Origin: Rhodospirillales bacterium
Lineage (GTDB): Bacteria > Pseudomonadota > Alphaproteobacteria > Rhodospirillales > SHVQ01
Length of the DNA: 62,719 nucleotides
Reading direction: 5' to 3'
Assembly: GCA_009694195.1 (NCBI GenBank)
Contig: SHVQ01000013.1
Coordinates: forward strand, 1 to 62,719
A program made the position numbers and the translations under genes. Below the pieces are notes generated by a model. The model had not been told where the DNA came from and made no database searches. It saw nothing but the letters and a program-made list of their open reading frames with translations. This document shows positions 42,753 to 51,441 of this stretch, piece after piece (the first letter of the stretch is position 1; every line of letters starts with the position of its first letter).

Positions 42753-44126
42753 GTGAGCGGCACGCGATTCATCGACGGCATCGCCGACTTCGTCTGCCGC
42801 CTGGACGGCCGGAGCCTTCCCGGCGACGTGATCCACGCGATGAAACGGGCGGTTCTCGACTGCCTGGCCGCCGCGCTCGCGGGCGCGAAGGACCACGTCT
42901 CGCAAGTCGCGATCCGCCACGCTCAGGCACACGCCGGCCGGCCGGCCGCCGGCATCATCGGTCACGCCGCCCAGGCGCCGGCGGCGGGCGCCGCCTTCGC
43001 CAACGGCACCATCGCCCACGCCATCGACTACGACGACCAGAGCATGACCGCGTGGACGCACCCGACGCCGGCCATTCTGCCGGCCGCCCTCGCGCTCGCC
43101 GAGGAGCAGGGCGCGAGCGGGCGCGATCTCATCACCGCCCTCGTCGCCGGCCTGGAGACGCAAAAGGCCCTCGGGATCGCGGCCCAACCGGGACACTTCC
43201 AGGCCGGATGGCACTCGACGGGGACGCTCGGCGTGTTCGGCGCCGCCGCGGCCGCCGGCAAGATCCTCGGTCTCGACCGCGAAGGGCTCGCGCGCACCCT
43301 TGCCATCGCCGCCTCGCGCGCGGCCGGGCTCCGGCAGAACTTCGGCACCATGACGAAGCCGCTGCACGTCGGCTTCGCCGCCCGCGACGGCCTCGAAGCG
43401 GCGCTGCTCGCGCGGGCCGGCGTGACCGCGAGCCCCGAGGCGCTCGAAGGCCCGAACGGCTTCCTCCGCGTCTGCAGCCCGCAACGGGACGGCATCGAGC
43501 GGGCGATCGCCGCCCTCGGCAATCCGTTCGAGGCGGTCGATCCCGGCCTCGTCTTCAAACTCTATCCCTGCTGCGGGGACATCGCGGCCTGCGTCGATGG
43601 CGTTCTTCTGCTCCGCGAGCAGCACGCGCTCCAAGTCGATTCCGTTGCCCGCATCCGCCTCGGTGTCTCGCAAACGTCCCGTGAGTGCGCGCCCAACGAC
43701 AGGCCCGCAACACCGCTCGAAGCCAAGTTCAGCATTCCCTACACCGCGGCCGCGGCGCTCGTGCGGGGTCGCCTCGGTCTTGCCGAGTTCACGCCGGAAG
43801 CGCTGCAAGACGCCGAAGTACGGAATTGCATGGAGCGGGTCGACGTCGTCCTCCATCCCGATCTCGCGCGGCCCGAAGCTGTCTCCTATTGCTCGCCCGC
43901 CATCGTCGAGATCGAGACGAAAGGCGGCGAAATCCTTCGCAAAACCGTGCGCGACATGCGCGGACATCCGAAGAATCCATTGACGGCGGCCGACCTTGAG
44001 GCGAAATTTGAGGCGTGCGCGGCAAATGTCTTGCAACACGCGGCCATCCGCAAGACGATCGGCCTTGTCCAGCGCCTCGACAGTCTATCGAGCGTCGATG
44101 CTTTGATCCGCACGTTGCAACCTTGA
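42753..44126 (+). CDS. MmgE/PrpD family protein (third of four)
   Basis: The 457-residue protein has AVLDCLAAALAGAKDHV, FANGTIAHAIDYDDQSMTAWTHPT and RQNFGTMTKPLHVGFAARDGLEAALL, then FKLYPCCGDIAACVDGV. GTG 42753 is the start, 10 bp after the ureohydrolase stop. It closely resembles the 40346 product, suggesting a duplication around the ureohydrolase gene. Confidence 0.86.
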   Translation: MSGTRFIDGIADFVCRLDGRSLPGDVIHAMKRAVLDCLAAALAGAKDHVSQVAIRHAQAHAGRPAAGIIGHAAQAPAAGAAFANGTIAHAIDYDDQSMTAWTHPTPAILPAALALAEEQGASGRDLITALVAGLETQKALGIAAQPGHFQAGWHSTGTLGVFGAAAAAGKILGLDREGLARTLAIAASRAAGLRQNFGTMTKPLHVGFAARDGLEAALLARAGVTASPEALEGPNGFLRVCSPQRDGIERAIAALGNPFEAVDPGLVFKLYPCCGDIAACVDGVLLLREQHALQVDSVARIRLGVSQTSRECAPNDRPATPLEAKFSIPYTAAAALVRGRLGLAEFTPEALQDAEVRNCMERVDVVLHPDLARPEAVSYCSPAIVEIETKGGEILRKTVRDMRGHPKNPLTAADLEAKFEACAANVLQHAAIRKTIGLVQRLDSLSSVDALIRTLQP

Positions 44127-44160
44127 CCCACACATGGGTCGAAACATCCCGGGGGTAAAA

Positions 44161-45582
44161 ATGGATCCCGCCAAGAAACTCGCGAGCCACATCCTTTCCG
44201 CGCGGCTTGACCGCATTCCGAAAAAGGCGATCGAGCGCGCGAAGCTTTCGATCCTGGACACGATCGCGACGGCAATCGGCGGCTCCGACGATCACATCAG
44301 CCACGCTGTTCGCCGCTTCGGCCAGTACAGCCAGGGCAAGCCCGAGTGCCGCGTCTGGGTCACCGGCGAGAAGCTGCCGGCCGGCCTGGCCTCGCTGGTG
44401 AACGCGGTCGTCGCGCGCGCGCTCGATTTCGACGAGACCTACGAGCTCTGCGTCAACGGCTGCCACGCCAGCGCCTACGACGTGCCGCCCGCGATCGCCC
44501 TCGCCGAGCGGGACCCCACGATCACCGGCGCCGAGTTCCTGACCGCGGTGATCGCCGGCATCGACATCCACGTCCGTCTGGCCCTGAGCGTGCTAAGCAA
44601 CGCCGTCGATACCGGGCGCGACAACATGATTGCGTCCTTTGGAACGACGGCGGTCGCCGCGCGTCTTCTCAGGCTCAATGAAAAGCAGATCCTGGACGCC
44701 TTCGGCATCGCCTACGCCCAGGCGGCGGGCGAATTCCAGATGTACGAGGAGACCTCCCACACGGTCGCGCTCCAGCAGGGTCTCCGCGCCCGCACCGGCG
44801 TCGATTCCGCCATGTTCGTGCTGGCCGGCCTCAACGGCCCGAACGAGCCGTTCCTCGGCAAGTACGGCTTCTACAAAGCGTTCGAGCCCGAATACGACTT
44901 GAAGCTCCTGCTCGACGGCCTCGGCGAGGACTACATCAACGCCAACATCAGCTTCAAGCCGTGGCCCTGCTGCAAGGCCACGCACCCCGGCATCTTCGGC
45001 ATGCTGACGCTCCGGGAGAAGGAGAAGTTCACCGCCGACGACGTGGTCGGGATCGAGGCCGGCGTCAACCACTTGGCCGAAGGGCTCGTCGTCCAGCCGC
45101 ATAAAGTAAAATGGAACCCGCAGGACCCGGTGGACGGGCGCTTCAGCCTGCCCTATACGCTCGCCGTCGCCGCCGCCAAGGGCAAGGTCGGCATCACCGA
45201 TTTCCGCAAGCCCGCGTTCCAGGACCCCACCGTGCGCCGCATCCTCGCCGCGACCAAGGTGACGGTCGACGCGGAGATCGACCGCACCCACGGCCTGCAC
45301 CAGAACAGCCCGACAAAGCTGACCGTGAAGCTCAAGGGCGGCGGCGAGCGGTCCATCCGGATCGACAAGCCGTTCGGCCATCCGGAGAACCCGGCCGACT
45401 TCAAGGCCGGCGAGACCAAGCTCCGCCAGTGCGCGGAAGTGTCCTTGGTCCCGTTCACCGAAGCCCAGTTGCAGGCGATCTGCGACGGCGTCAGGAACCT
45501 GGAGAAGCTTCCGAACCTGAGCTCGCTGCTCGACGTCATGGTCAGCAGCGGCAAGGGGGCGGCGCGGGCGGCCGGGGAGTAA
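44161..45582 (+). CDS. MmgE/PrpD family protein (fourth of four)
   Basis: The 473-residue protein has SILDTIATAIGGSDDH, VNAVVARALDFDETYEL, YAQAAGEFQMYEETSHTVALQQGLRARTG and FKPWPCCKATHPGIFG. ATG 44161 follows GGGGGT; the upstream ATG at 44134 has no ribosome-binding site. It is more distant from the 40346/42753 pair than these are from each other. Confidence 0.86.
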   Translation: MDPAKKLASHILSARLDRIPKKAIERAKLSILDTIATAIGGSDDHISHAVRRFGQYSQGKPECRVWVTGEKLPAGLASLVNAVVARALDFDETYELCVNGCHASAYDVPPAIALAERDPTITGAEFLTAVIAGIDIHVRLALSVLSNAVDTGRDNMIASFGTTAVAARLLRLNEKQILDAFGIAYAQAAGEFQMYEETSHTVALQQGLRARTGVDSAMFVLAGLNGPNEPFLGKYGFYKAFEPEYDLKLLLDGLGEDYINANISFKPWPCCKATHPGIFGMLTLREKEKFTADDVVGIEAGVNHLAEGLVVQPHKVKWNPQDPVDGRFSLPYTLAVAAAKGKVGITDFRKPAFQDPTVRRILAATKVTVDAEIDRTHGLHQNSPTKLTVKLKGGGERSIRIDKPFGHPENPADFKAGETKLRQCAEVSLVPFTEAQLQAICDGVRNLEKLPNLSSLLDVMVSSGKGAARAAGE

Positions 45583-45591
45583 ACCTTCGTT

Positions 45592-46323
45592 TCAGCCGGC
45601 CGCCACGCGGCCGAGATACGCGCGGACGCGCCTCGCGTTGGCGCCCAGGTCGCCGCGCCCGACGCGGGAGACGGAGCGCACGTCCACGCGGCTTCCGCCG
45701 TCGCGGGCGCGAACCCTTATCACCACGTCGTCGGCGAAACGGAACCAAAAGGTGCGGGCCGTCGCCTCGATGCGGCCCTCGGCGGGAACGACGGTCACGA
45801 TCTCCCAGCCGATCGCGCGGGCGGCCTGCTCCGCCCGCCTGAACGCCTCCGAAGGCGGCAGCGCGAGGTCGAGGGGCTTTATGTCGGGATAAGCCCGCCG
45901 CTGCTCGGCCGCCACCTCCGGGCCGCCGTAGGCGGCCGGGTTGAGAGCGTTCTTGCGGAGCGGAAGAACCGCGACGAACGCGGGCGGATCGTCGAGGTCG
46001 GTGCTGATGTCGTGGATCACGGGCGGGTCTCCCACGAAATGGCGGTGCGAGATGGGAAGAAGGGCCGCGGCGCCGCTCATGACGAGACCGAGCGCCGCGA
46101 GAGCGAGCAGTCGCCACCGCGTCTGCACGGCGGCGACGATGCCGCCGATCGCGAGCACGCCCGCCGCCGCGAGCGATACGTAGACGCCGTAGCGGAGCAG
46201 CGCGAACCCGTCGCGGAAGTCCCACCAGCCGAAGCGATGGCCCGAACCGGACGCCGCTTCCATGAGGATGCCCACGGCCGCGAGCGCGGCGCCGGCGACA
46301 ACGATCCAGCGTTGCACGTTCAT
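45592..46323 (-). CDS. DUF1499-family membrane protein
   Basis: The 243-residue protein has three N-terminal hydrophobic segments (residues about 5-22, 43-65 and 70-92), then a soluble DUF1499 domain: HDISTDLDDPPAFVAVLP, RIEATARTFWFRFADDVVIRVRA and SRVDVRSVSRVGRGDLGANARRVRAYL. The function of DUF1499 is not known. It is convergent with the fourth MmgE/PrpD gene. Confidence 0.87.
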   Translation of the reverse strand: MNVQRWIVVAGAALAAVGILMEAASGSGHRFGWWDFRDGFALLRYGVYVSLAAAGVLAIGGIVAAVQTRWRLLALAALGLVMSGAAALLPISHRHFVGDPPVIHDISTDLDDPPAFVAVLPLRKNALNPAAYGGPEVAAEQRRAYPDIKPLDLALPPSEAFRRAEQAARAIGWEIVTVVPAEGRIEATARTFWFRFADDVVIRVRARDGGSRVDVRSVSRVGRGDLGANARRVRAYLGRVAAG

Positions 46324-46358
46324 GGATGCCTCCGAAGGGGCGCCACCGCGTCAAACTT

Positions 46359-47321
46359 TCAGGGAGTCCGGAGCACGACCAAGCGATCGGTGCCGGATTC
46401 CGGGCACCACACCTCGCCCGGGCGCCCGAGGATCTGGCGCACTGATGCGTTGCCCCGCGTACTCGGCACCGACTCGAACGTTTCGGTCTTCGGATCGAAC
46501 CGGACCATGGCGTTGGCGCCGAAATCCGAGAGCCAGACGATGTCCTTGTCGTCCACATAGACGGCGTACGTGCGGGGATTGTCGCCCGGAAGCTTCCAGG
46601 CCTTCCACGCATTCGTTTTCGGATCGAAGACGCTGACTTGCCCTGAGTTCCATTCGCTCACCCAGATGCGGCCCCGGCTGTCGGACCATACCCGGCGCGC
46701 GCCCTGGTTCTTTGTCGGCGGCTCGATCACGGTCGCCTGCCCGGTTGCGGTATCGATGCGCGCGATGTGATTGCCGGCGAGGGAGGCGTAGTAGATGGCA
46801 CCATCGGGTGTGGTCGCGATGCCGTAGGGCCCGCGCCCGCGCGGCGCATCATGGACCTGGACCGCGCCGGTTTTCGGATCGACGCTTCCGTAGACCCCGT
46901 TCTGGCCGGTGAACCAGAGCACGCCCTTCCCGTCGAAGGTCGCCGTGTTGAGGTTGACGGCGGGACGGTTCTCCGGAAGCGGGAAGTGCTTGACCGCGCG
47001 GGTCTGCGGATCCACCCGGACGATCGCGTTCAAGCCGCTGTCGGTGATCCACGGTGCGCCGTCCGGGCCGACGATGACGCCGTGCGGCGAAGAGCGGGAA
47101 CCGAGGGCGATCTGATCGGTCTTCCCCGTCTTCGGGTCGAGGCGGCCGAGCGCGCCTTGGTGCTGGGCCGTATACCAGACCGTGCCGTCGGGCGCCGGCG
47201 CCAAGTCGTGCGGATGAGCCCCTTTCGGCACATCGAATTCCTGGGTCTTGACGTCCGCGTGCAGGAGAGATGCGTAGGCGAGCGAGGCGAGGGTGACACA
47301 AACAGCAGCGAGCGTTTTCAT
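46359..47321 (-). CDS. Secreted streptogramin-lyase/Vgb-like beta-propeller protein
   Basis: The 320-residue protein starts with a signal peptide (MKTLAAVCVTLASLAYASLLHA). About six to seven propeller blades follow, with the repeated pattern PHDLAPAPDGTVWYT, PHGVIVGPDGAPWIT, GPYGIATTPDGAIYYASL and W-x-S-D-F-G. The virginiamycin B lyase family has this fold, but most members are not antibiotic-degrading. Periplasmic location is likely; ligand unknown. Confidence 0.83.
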   Translation of the reverse strand: MKTLAAVCVTLASLAYASLLHADVKTQEFDVPKGAHPHDLAPAPDGTVWYTAQHQGALGRLDPKTGKTDQIALGSRSSPHGVIVGPDGAPWITDSGLNAIVRVDPQTRAVKHFPLPENRPAVNLNTATFDGKGVLWFTGQNGVYGSVDPKTGAVQVHDAPRGRGPYGIATTPDGAIYYASLAGNHIARIDTATGQATVIEPPTKNQGARRVWSDSRGRIWVSEWNSGQVSVFDPKTNAWKAWKLPGDNPRTYAVYVDDKDIVWLSDFGANAMVRFDPKTETFESVPSTRGNASVRQILGRPGEVWCPESGTDRLVVLRTP

Positions 47322-47509
47322 GACCGGATACTCCTGTCACCAGCTTCAACCACTATAGCGGGACAACCAAGCGGCTGCCAATCGGGGCGGGCGCGGACGA
47401 CTTTGGAAAATGCTTGCGGCTTCCCATTCGATGCTACGATAACGTGAGTTGTTTCGGCCCCTTGGCCTTTCCTCGCGTCGTCAATCCATCATCCACGAAG
47501 GAGATTTCC

Positions 47510-47800
47510 ATGCTCGCCCGCGTTCGCACGATCACCGTCGATCTCAAAAACCTCGATGGCCTGAAAGAGGAATGGCCGCGCTATCCCGTGACGCTCAAGG
47601 ACAAGGGCCTCAAGGATGCCTTTCTCGTCGTCGACAAAAAGACGGGCAAGGGCTACTCGATGACCTTCTGGGAGAACGAGAAGGCGATGAAGGCGAGCGA
47701 AGCCGACCCCGAGTTCAAGAAGGCGTATCAAATCCTCGGCGGCGGCTTCTTCGAGCAGCACGCGTGCGAGTATTTGGACGTGATCTGCAAGCTTCGCTGA
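47510..47800 (+). CDS. Small dimeric alpha-beta barrel (ABM-like) protein
   Basis: The 96-residue protein begins MLARVRTITVDLKNLDGLKEEW and contains GLKDAFLVVDKKTGKGYSMTFWENEKAMKASE, the ferredoxin-like sequence style of antibiotic-biosynthesis-monooxygenase and stress-response barrel proteins. AAGGAG lies 8 bp before ATG 47510. Enzymatic activity cannot be inferred. It stands alone between divergent and convergent neighbours. Confidence 0.7.
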   Translation: MLARVRTITVDLKNLDGLKEEWPRYPVTLKDKGLKDAFLVVDKKTGKGYSMTFWENEKAMKASEADPEFKKAYQILGGGFFEQHACEYLDVICKLR

Positions 47801-47853
47801 CCGTCGCGGCGGGAGGCGACATGGTCGCCCTCGCCCGCCACGCGTGAGCCGCG

Positions 47854-48027
47854 TTAGCGCCCGCGGGGGCCGCCGCGGAAGATGGCGGGCCTCTGCGCGA
47901 CCTGCTTGCTCGAGAACTTGCCTCTCTGAGGCCCGAACTTGGGGTGCTTGGCCTCGACCGACTCCTTGCGAGGCTTGAACCCCGGGTCCTTGGGCCCCGG
48001 ATCCTTGGGTCCGTCCTGTTTCGTCAT
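47854..48027 (-). CDS. Small basic protein of unknown function
   Basis: A 57-residue Lys/Pro/Gly-rich product starts MTKQDGPKDPGPKDPGFKPR and ends RGGPRGR. It has a DGPKDPGPKDPG repeat. AAGGAT lies 9 bp before ATG 48027. The composition suggests disorder or nucleic-acid binding. I do not recognise the family; it may be spurious, though the ribosome-binding site favours a real gene. An upstream in-frame ATG at 48162 would extend it. Confidence 0.45.
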   Translation of the reverse strand: MTKQDGPKDPGPKDPGFKPRKESVEAKHPKFGPQRGKFSSKQVAQRPAIFRGGPRGR

Positions 48028-48247
48028 GGGAATATCCTTCTCAGCCGAATCGAATCGCGATTTTAGCAGAGAGAAAGGGTCTCCGGCCATGCTGACGAAG
48101 CCCCAGACGTTCTCGGGATTGCGGCTTGCATAGGCGATCGTTCCCCGGCCAACCGCCGGCACAGCCGCCGCCCCGCGGAAACCGGCGAGAATAAACGTCG
48201 TCAGTTTATTTCGAGCAAGCCCGGCCGGATGGTTCTTGCCCTTGGTT

Positions 48248-49273
48248 TCAGCTCTCGTAGTCGCTCGCCAAGTGGAACACGCAGTCGCCGCGCTGGACGC
48301 GACCGCCGATCCGCTTGCAAAGCACGAGACCCGCGCGCTGGAAGCGGACGACGACCGCCTCCCGCCAAGGGGTTTCCGGGAACTGGACGGCGCCCGCGGG
48401 CTGTCCTTTCTTCACCTCGGCGCCGAGATCGACGTAGGGCTCGAACAGGCCTTCGTCCGGCGCATAGGAGTAATAGTCCGAGCCGCCCACGTAGACGAGG
48501 CGGGTCGGCGGCGCTTCCTCGACCTTGTAGTTCTTCGAGAGCGTGCCGAGCAGCTTCAGGCAGCGGCGCACGCCCTTCTCGCCGACCGCGAGCGCCCGCG
48601 GGGAGACGGTGCCGGTGCCCCCGAGCTCGGTCGAGACGAAGGCCACGCCCAAGCGCTTGCAGGTGCCGGAGAACGTGCGGTCGTCGAACACCTCGCCGAT
48701 GTTGCCGACCGGCGCCCCGAACGCCCTCAGGAGATCCATCTGGAGTTGATTGATCTTCTTGTCGTCGGTCTTCTTCATTTCGGCGCTCGGGATGTAGTCG
48801 AGCGAGCTTCCGCCGGAATGCAAATCGAACACGACGTCGGCGAGCGGCAGCAGCTCGCTGGTGATGAAGTGGGCGATCATCGGCGTGGGCGAGCCGTTGG
48901 CATCGCCGGGGAACAGCCGGTTGAGGTTTCCCTCGCCGTCGAAGTCGAGGGGCGACGTGCGGCGACCGGCGCGGACGGCGGGCGCGTTCGCGCCGGGCAG
49001 GATGATGACGCGGCCGCGGATGTTGCTCGCCTTCAGCTCGCGGGCGAGCTTGATCAGCGTGACTTGGCCCTCCCATTCGTCGCCGTGATTGCCGGCCATC
49101 AGGAGAACGCGCGGCCCATCGCCGTTCTTGATCGCGATGATGGGGATGGCAAGCCAGCCGTAAGCGGAGCGGTGAACCGAATGGGGCAGCCTGAGATAGC
49201 TGACCTGCTTTCCGTTCTTCTCGAAATCGATATCGCAGCTGATGCGGCTCTTCTGTGGTTTCGGCGACGCCAT
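48248..49273 (-). CDS. AstE/AspA-family deacylase, DoeB-like (first of three tandem copies)
   Basis: The 341-residue zinc hydrolase has LMAGNHGDEWEGQV (zinc His and Glu), DLHSGGSSLDYIP (third zinc ligand His), STELGGTGTVSP (catalytic Glu) and a C-terminal beta-barrel domain with DEGLFEPYVDLGAEVKKGQPAGAVQF. The family removes acyl groups from the alpha-amine of amino acids; DoeB acts on N-acetyl-diaminobutyrate, AspA on N-acetylaspartate. The cap-loop region LPHSVHRSAYGW is common to all three copies. Order on the minus strand: 51424, 50320, then this one. Confidence 0.88.
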   Translation of the reverse strand: MASPKPQKSRISCDIDFEKNGKQVSYLRLPHSVHRSAYGWLAIPIIAIKNGDGPRVLLMAGNHGDEWEGQVTLIKLARELKASNIRGRVIILPGANAPAVRAGRRTSPLDFDGEGNLNRLFPGDANGSPTPMIAHFITSELLPLADVVFDLHSGGSSLDYIPSAEMKKTDDKKINQLQMDLLRAFGAPVGNIGEVFDDRTFSGTCKRLGVAFVSTELGGTGTVSPRALAVGEKGVRRCLKLLGTLSKNYKVEEAPPTRLVYVGGSDYYSYAPDEGLFEPYVDLGAEVKKGQPAGAVQFPETPWREAVVVRFQRAGLVLCKRIGGRVQRGDCVFHLASDYES

Positions 49274-49300
49274 GGATGTTCTCCTGGTTCGTGTCGGTTG

Positions 49301-50320
49301 TTACGCGGACTTGACGTCGGACGCGAGATGATAAACACAGTCCCCGATCTGAACCCGGGCGCCGATGCGCCGGCAGATGACGATGCCGGCGATGGGGAAG
49401 CGGACATCGACGGGCTCGCGGTCCGGCGATTCGGGGAAGTGGATGGCGCCCGCTTTCTGCCCCTTTTTCACTTCGGCGCCGAGCTCTACCGCGGGCTCGA
49501 ACACGCCCTCGTCGGGAGCGTAAATGTAATACGCGTCGCCGAGAATTTCGGTGAGCCGAGTCGGCGGCGCTTGCTCGACGGGATAGTTGGACCGCAGGAC
49601 GCCCGTGTGCTTGAGGACGCGGCGGATGCCTTTCTCCGCGATCGCCACGTTCGCCGGGTTGACCGTGCCGATCCCGCCGAGCTCGGTCGCGAACGAGAGA
49701 ATCCCCAGGTGCTCCGTCTGGGCCGACAGCATCGTGGTGCCGGTGCCGTGGCCGATATAGGTGATCGGAGCGCCGAAGGCGCGGGCGAGCGCGATGACGC
49801 CCTTCATCCGCTTGGCGTCCGTGCTGTATCGGATGTCGACGGTCGGGATCAGCTCGAGCGAGCTGCCGCCCGAATGCAGGTCGAAGACGTATTGCACGCG
49901 GGGGAGAAGCTCGCTCACGATATAGTGGGCGATCATCTGGGTCGGCGTGCCGTGCGGGTCGCCCGGGAACAGGCGGTTCAAGTTCCCCTGATCGATCGGG
50001 GAGACGCGCGTGCCCGCCCGCGCCGCCGGATAGTTCGCCATCGGAAACAAAATCAGCCGCCCGCGGATGTCCTTCGGCTTCAGCTCGCGGATGAGCTTGG
50101 CGATCACCACCTGGCCTTCGTATTCGTCGCCGTGGTTGCCGGCCTGGACGAGAACGCCCGGGCCGTCACCGTTCTTGATGCAGACGATGGGGATGCCGAT
50201 CCAGCCGTAGGCCGAGCGGTGAACGGAGTGGGGGAGGCGCAGATAGCCTTGCTGCTTGCCGCCCTTGTCGAAATCGATTTCGCAGGCGATCCGCGTTTTT
50301 TCCGACTTTGCTTGAGCCAT
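49301..50320 (-). CDS. AstE/AspA-family deacylase, DoeB-like (second of three tandem copies)
   Basis: The 339-residue paralog has LVQAGNHGDEYEGQVVIAKL, YVFDLHSGGSSLELIP and FATELGGIGTVNP, with LGAEVKKGQKAGAIHFPESP in the C-terminal domain. ATG 50320 (MAQAKSEKTRIAC) is chosen. It is very similar to the 51424 copy over the catalytic part (IRGRLILxPMANYPAAxAG). All catalytic residues are kept. The gap to the next gene is 27 bp. Confidence 0.88.
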   Translation of the reverse strand: MAQAKSEKTRIACEIDFDKGGKQQGYLRLPHSVHRSAYGWIGIPIVCIKNGDGPGVLVQAGNHGDEYEGQVVIAKLIRELKPKDIRGRLILFPMANYPAARAGTRVSPIDQGNLNRLFPGDPHGTPTQMIAHYIVSELLPRVQYVFDLHSGGSSLELIPTVDIRYSTDAKRMKGVIALARAFGAPITYIGHGTGTTMLSAQTEHLGILSFATELGGIGTVNPANVAIAEKGIRRVLKHTGVLRSNYPVEQAPPTRLTEILGDAYYIYAPDEGVFEPAVELGAEVKKGQKAGAIHFPESPDREPVDVRFPIAGIVICRRIGARVQIGDCVYHLASDVKSA

Positions 50321-50407
50321 CACTTTACCCCAGGTCACGGGCCACGAGCCGGTCGCGATCGGTGCGCATGTTGCCACCCTACCCAGACGGCGGCAAGGTT
50401 GCGACGG

Positions 50408-51424
50408 TCAGACTTTATAATCCGTCGCCAAGTGGAACAGGCAGTCGCCGATCTCGACGCGGCCGCCCATCCGTTTGCACAAGACGAGACCCGCGCGCCC
50501 GAAGCGGGCCGTCACGGGCTCGCGCGCGGGTGCTTCCGGAAAATGGATGAGCGCGGCGGGCTGGCCCTTCTTCACTTCGTCGCCCAGCTCCACCAGCGGC
50601 TCGCAGAGACCCTGGTCGAACGCATGGACGTAATAGTCGGGGCCGCCGACCGTGACGACGCGCGTCTCGACGCCGGGCTTGACCGGGTAATTCGGCCGGA
50701 GCGCCCCCACGTGCTTGAGGACGCGGCGAGTCCCCTCCTCCGCGATCCTAAGCGCCTCGACGGTCACCGTGCCGCCACCCCCGAGCTCGGTGCTCAGGTG
50801 GATCGGGCCCTGTCGGAGCGCCGCCGCCGACATGGTTCCCGAGCTGTCCTTCAGATCGATGAAGCCGACGGGGGCGCCGAACACGCGCATGAGCTCGATC
50901 GAGCGCGCGGTCCGCTTGTCGTCGTGACTCTTCTTGAAGAGCGAGCTCACGAGGATCATCAGCGAGCTTCCGCCGGAGTGCAGATCGATCACGTAGTCGC
51001 ACATCGCCAGCAGCACGCATTCGATGTAGTGGGCGATGGCCTTGGTCGGCGTCCCATGCGGGTCGCCCGGGAACGTGCGGTTCATGTTGCCCTGGTCGAT
51101 CGGCGACGTGCGCATCCCCGCTTTGGCCGCCGGATAGTTCGCCATCGGCAAGAGGATCAGCCGCCCGCGCACGTCCTTGGGCTTGAGCTCGCGGATCAGC
51201 TTGATGACCGTGACTTGCCCCTCGTATTCGTCGCCGTGATTGCCCGACATGACGAGCACGGTCGGCCCCTCGCCGTTCTTGATGCAGACGACGGGAATGC
51301 CGATCCATCCATAGGCCGACCGATGGACCGAATGGGGCAGTCTCAAAACTCCTTGCTGTTTTCCGTTCTTCTCTAAATCGACTTCGCTCGAGATGCGCGT
51401 CTCGACTTTGGTTTTCTTGGCCAT
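50408..51424 (-). CDS. AstE/AspA-family deacylase, DoeB-like (third of three tandem copies)
   Basis: The 338-residue paralog has LVMSGNHGDEYEGQVTVIKL, YVIDLHSGGSSLMILV and STELGGGGTVTV. ATG 51424 (MAKKTKVETRI) is 17 bp from the stop of the SDR gene upstream of it, so SDR and the three deacylases may be one minus-strand operon. Substrate-pocket positions differ between the three copies (DFDGEGNLNR against DQGNLNR and DQGNMNR), suggesting different acylated amino acids. Confidence 0.88.
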   Translation of the reverse strand: MAKKTKVETRISSEVDLEKNGKQQGVLRLPHSVHRSAYGWIGIPVVCIKNGEGPTVLVMSGNHGDEYEGQVTVIKLIRELKPKDVRGRLILLPMANYPAAKAGMRTSPIDQGNMNRTFPGDPHGTPTKAIAHYIECVLLAMCDYVIDLHSGGSSLMILVSSLFKKSHDDKRTARSIELMRVFGAPVGFIDLKDSSGTMSAAALRQGPIHLSTELGGGGTVTVEALRIAEEGTRRVLKHVGALRPNYPVKPGVETRVVTVGGPDYYVHAFDQGLCEPLVELGDEVKKGQPAALIHFPEAPAREPVTARFGRAGLVLCKRMGGRVEIGDCLFHLATDYKV

Positions 51425-51441
51425 CCCGGTGTTCCCTCTAT

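Noticed and set aside
48236..51376. A 1046-codon plus-strand frame across the three deacylase genes
   Set aside because: Spans three genes on the opposite strand without a stop because of GC bias; the repeating pattern merely reflects the three paralogs.
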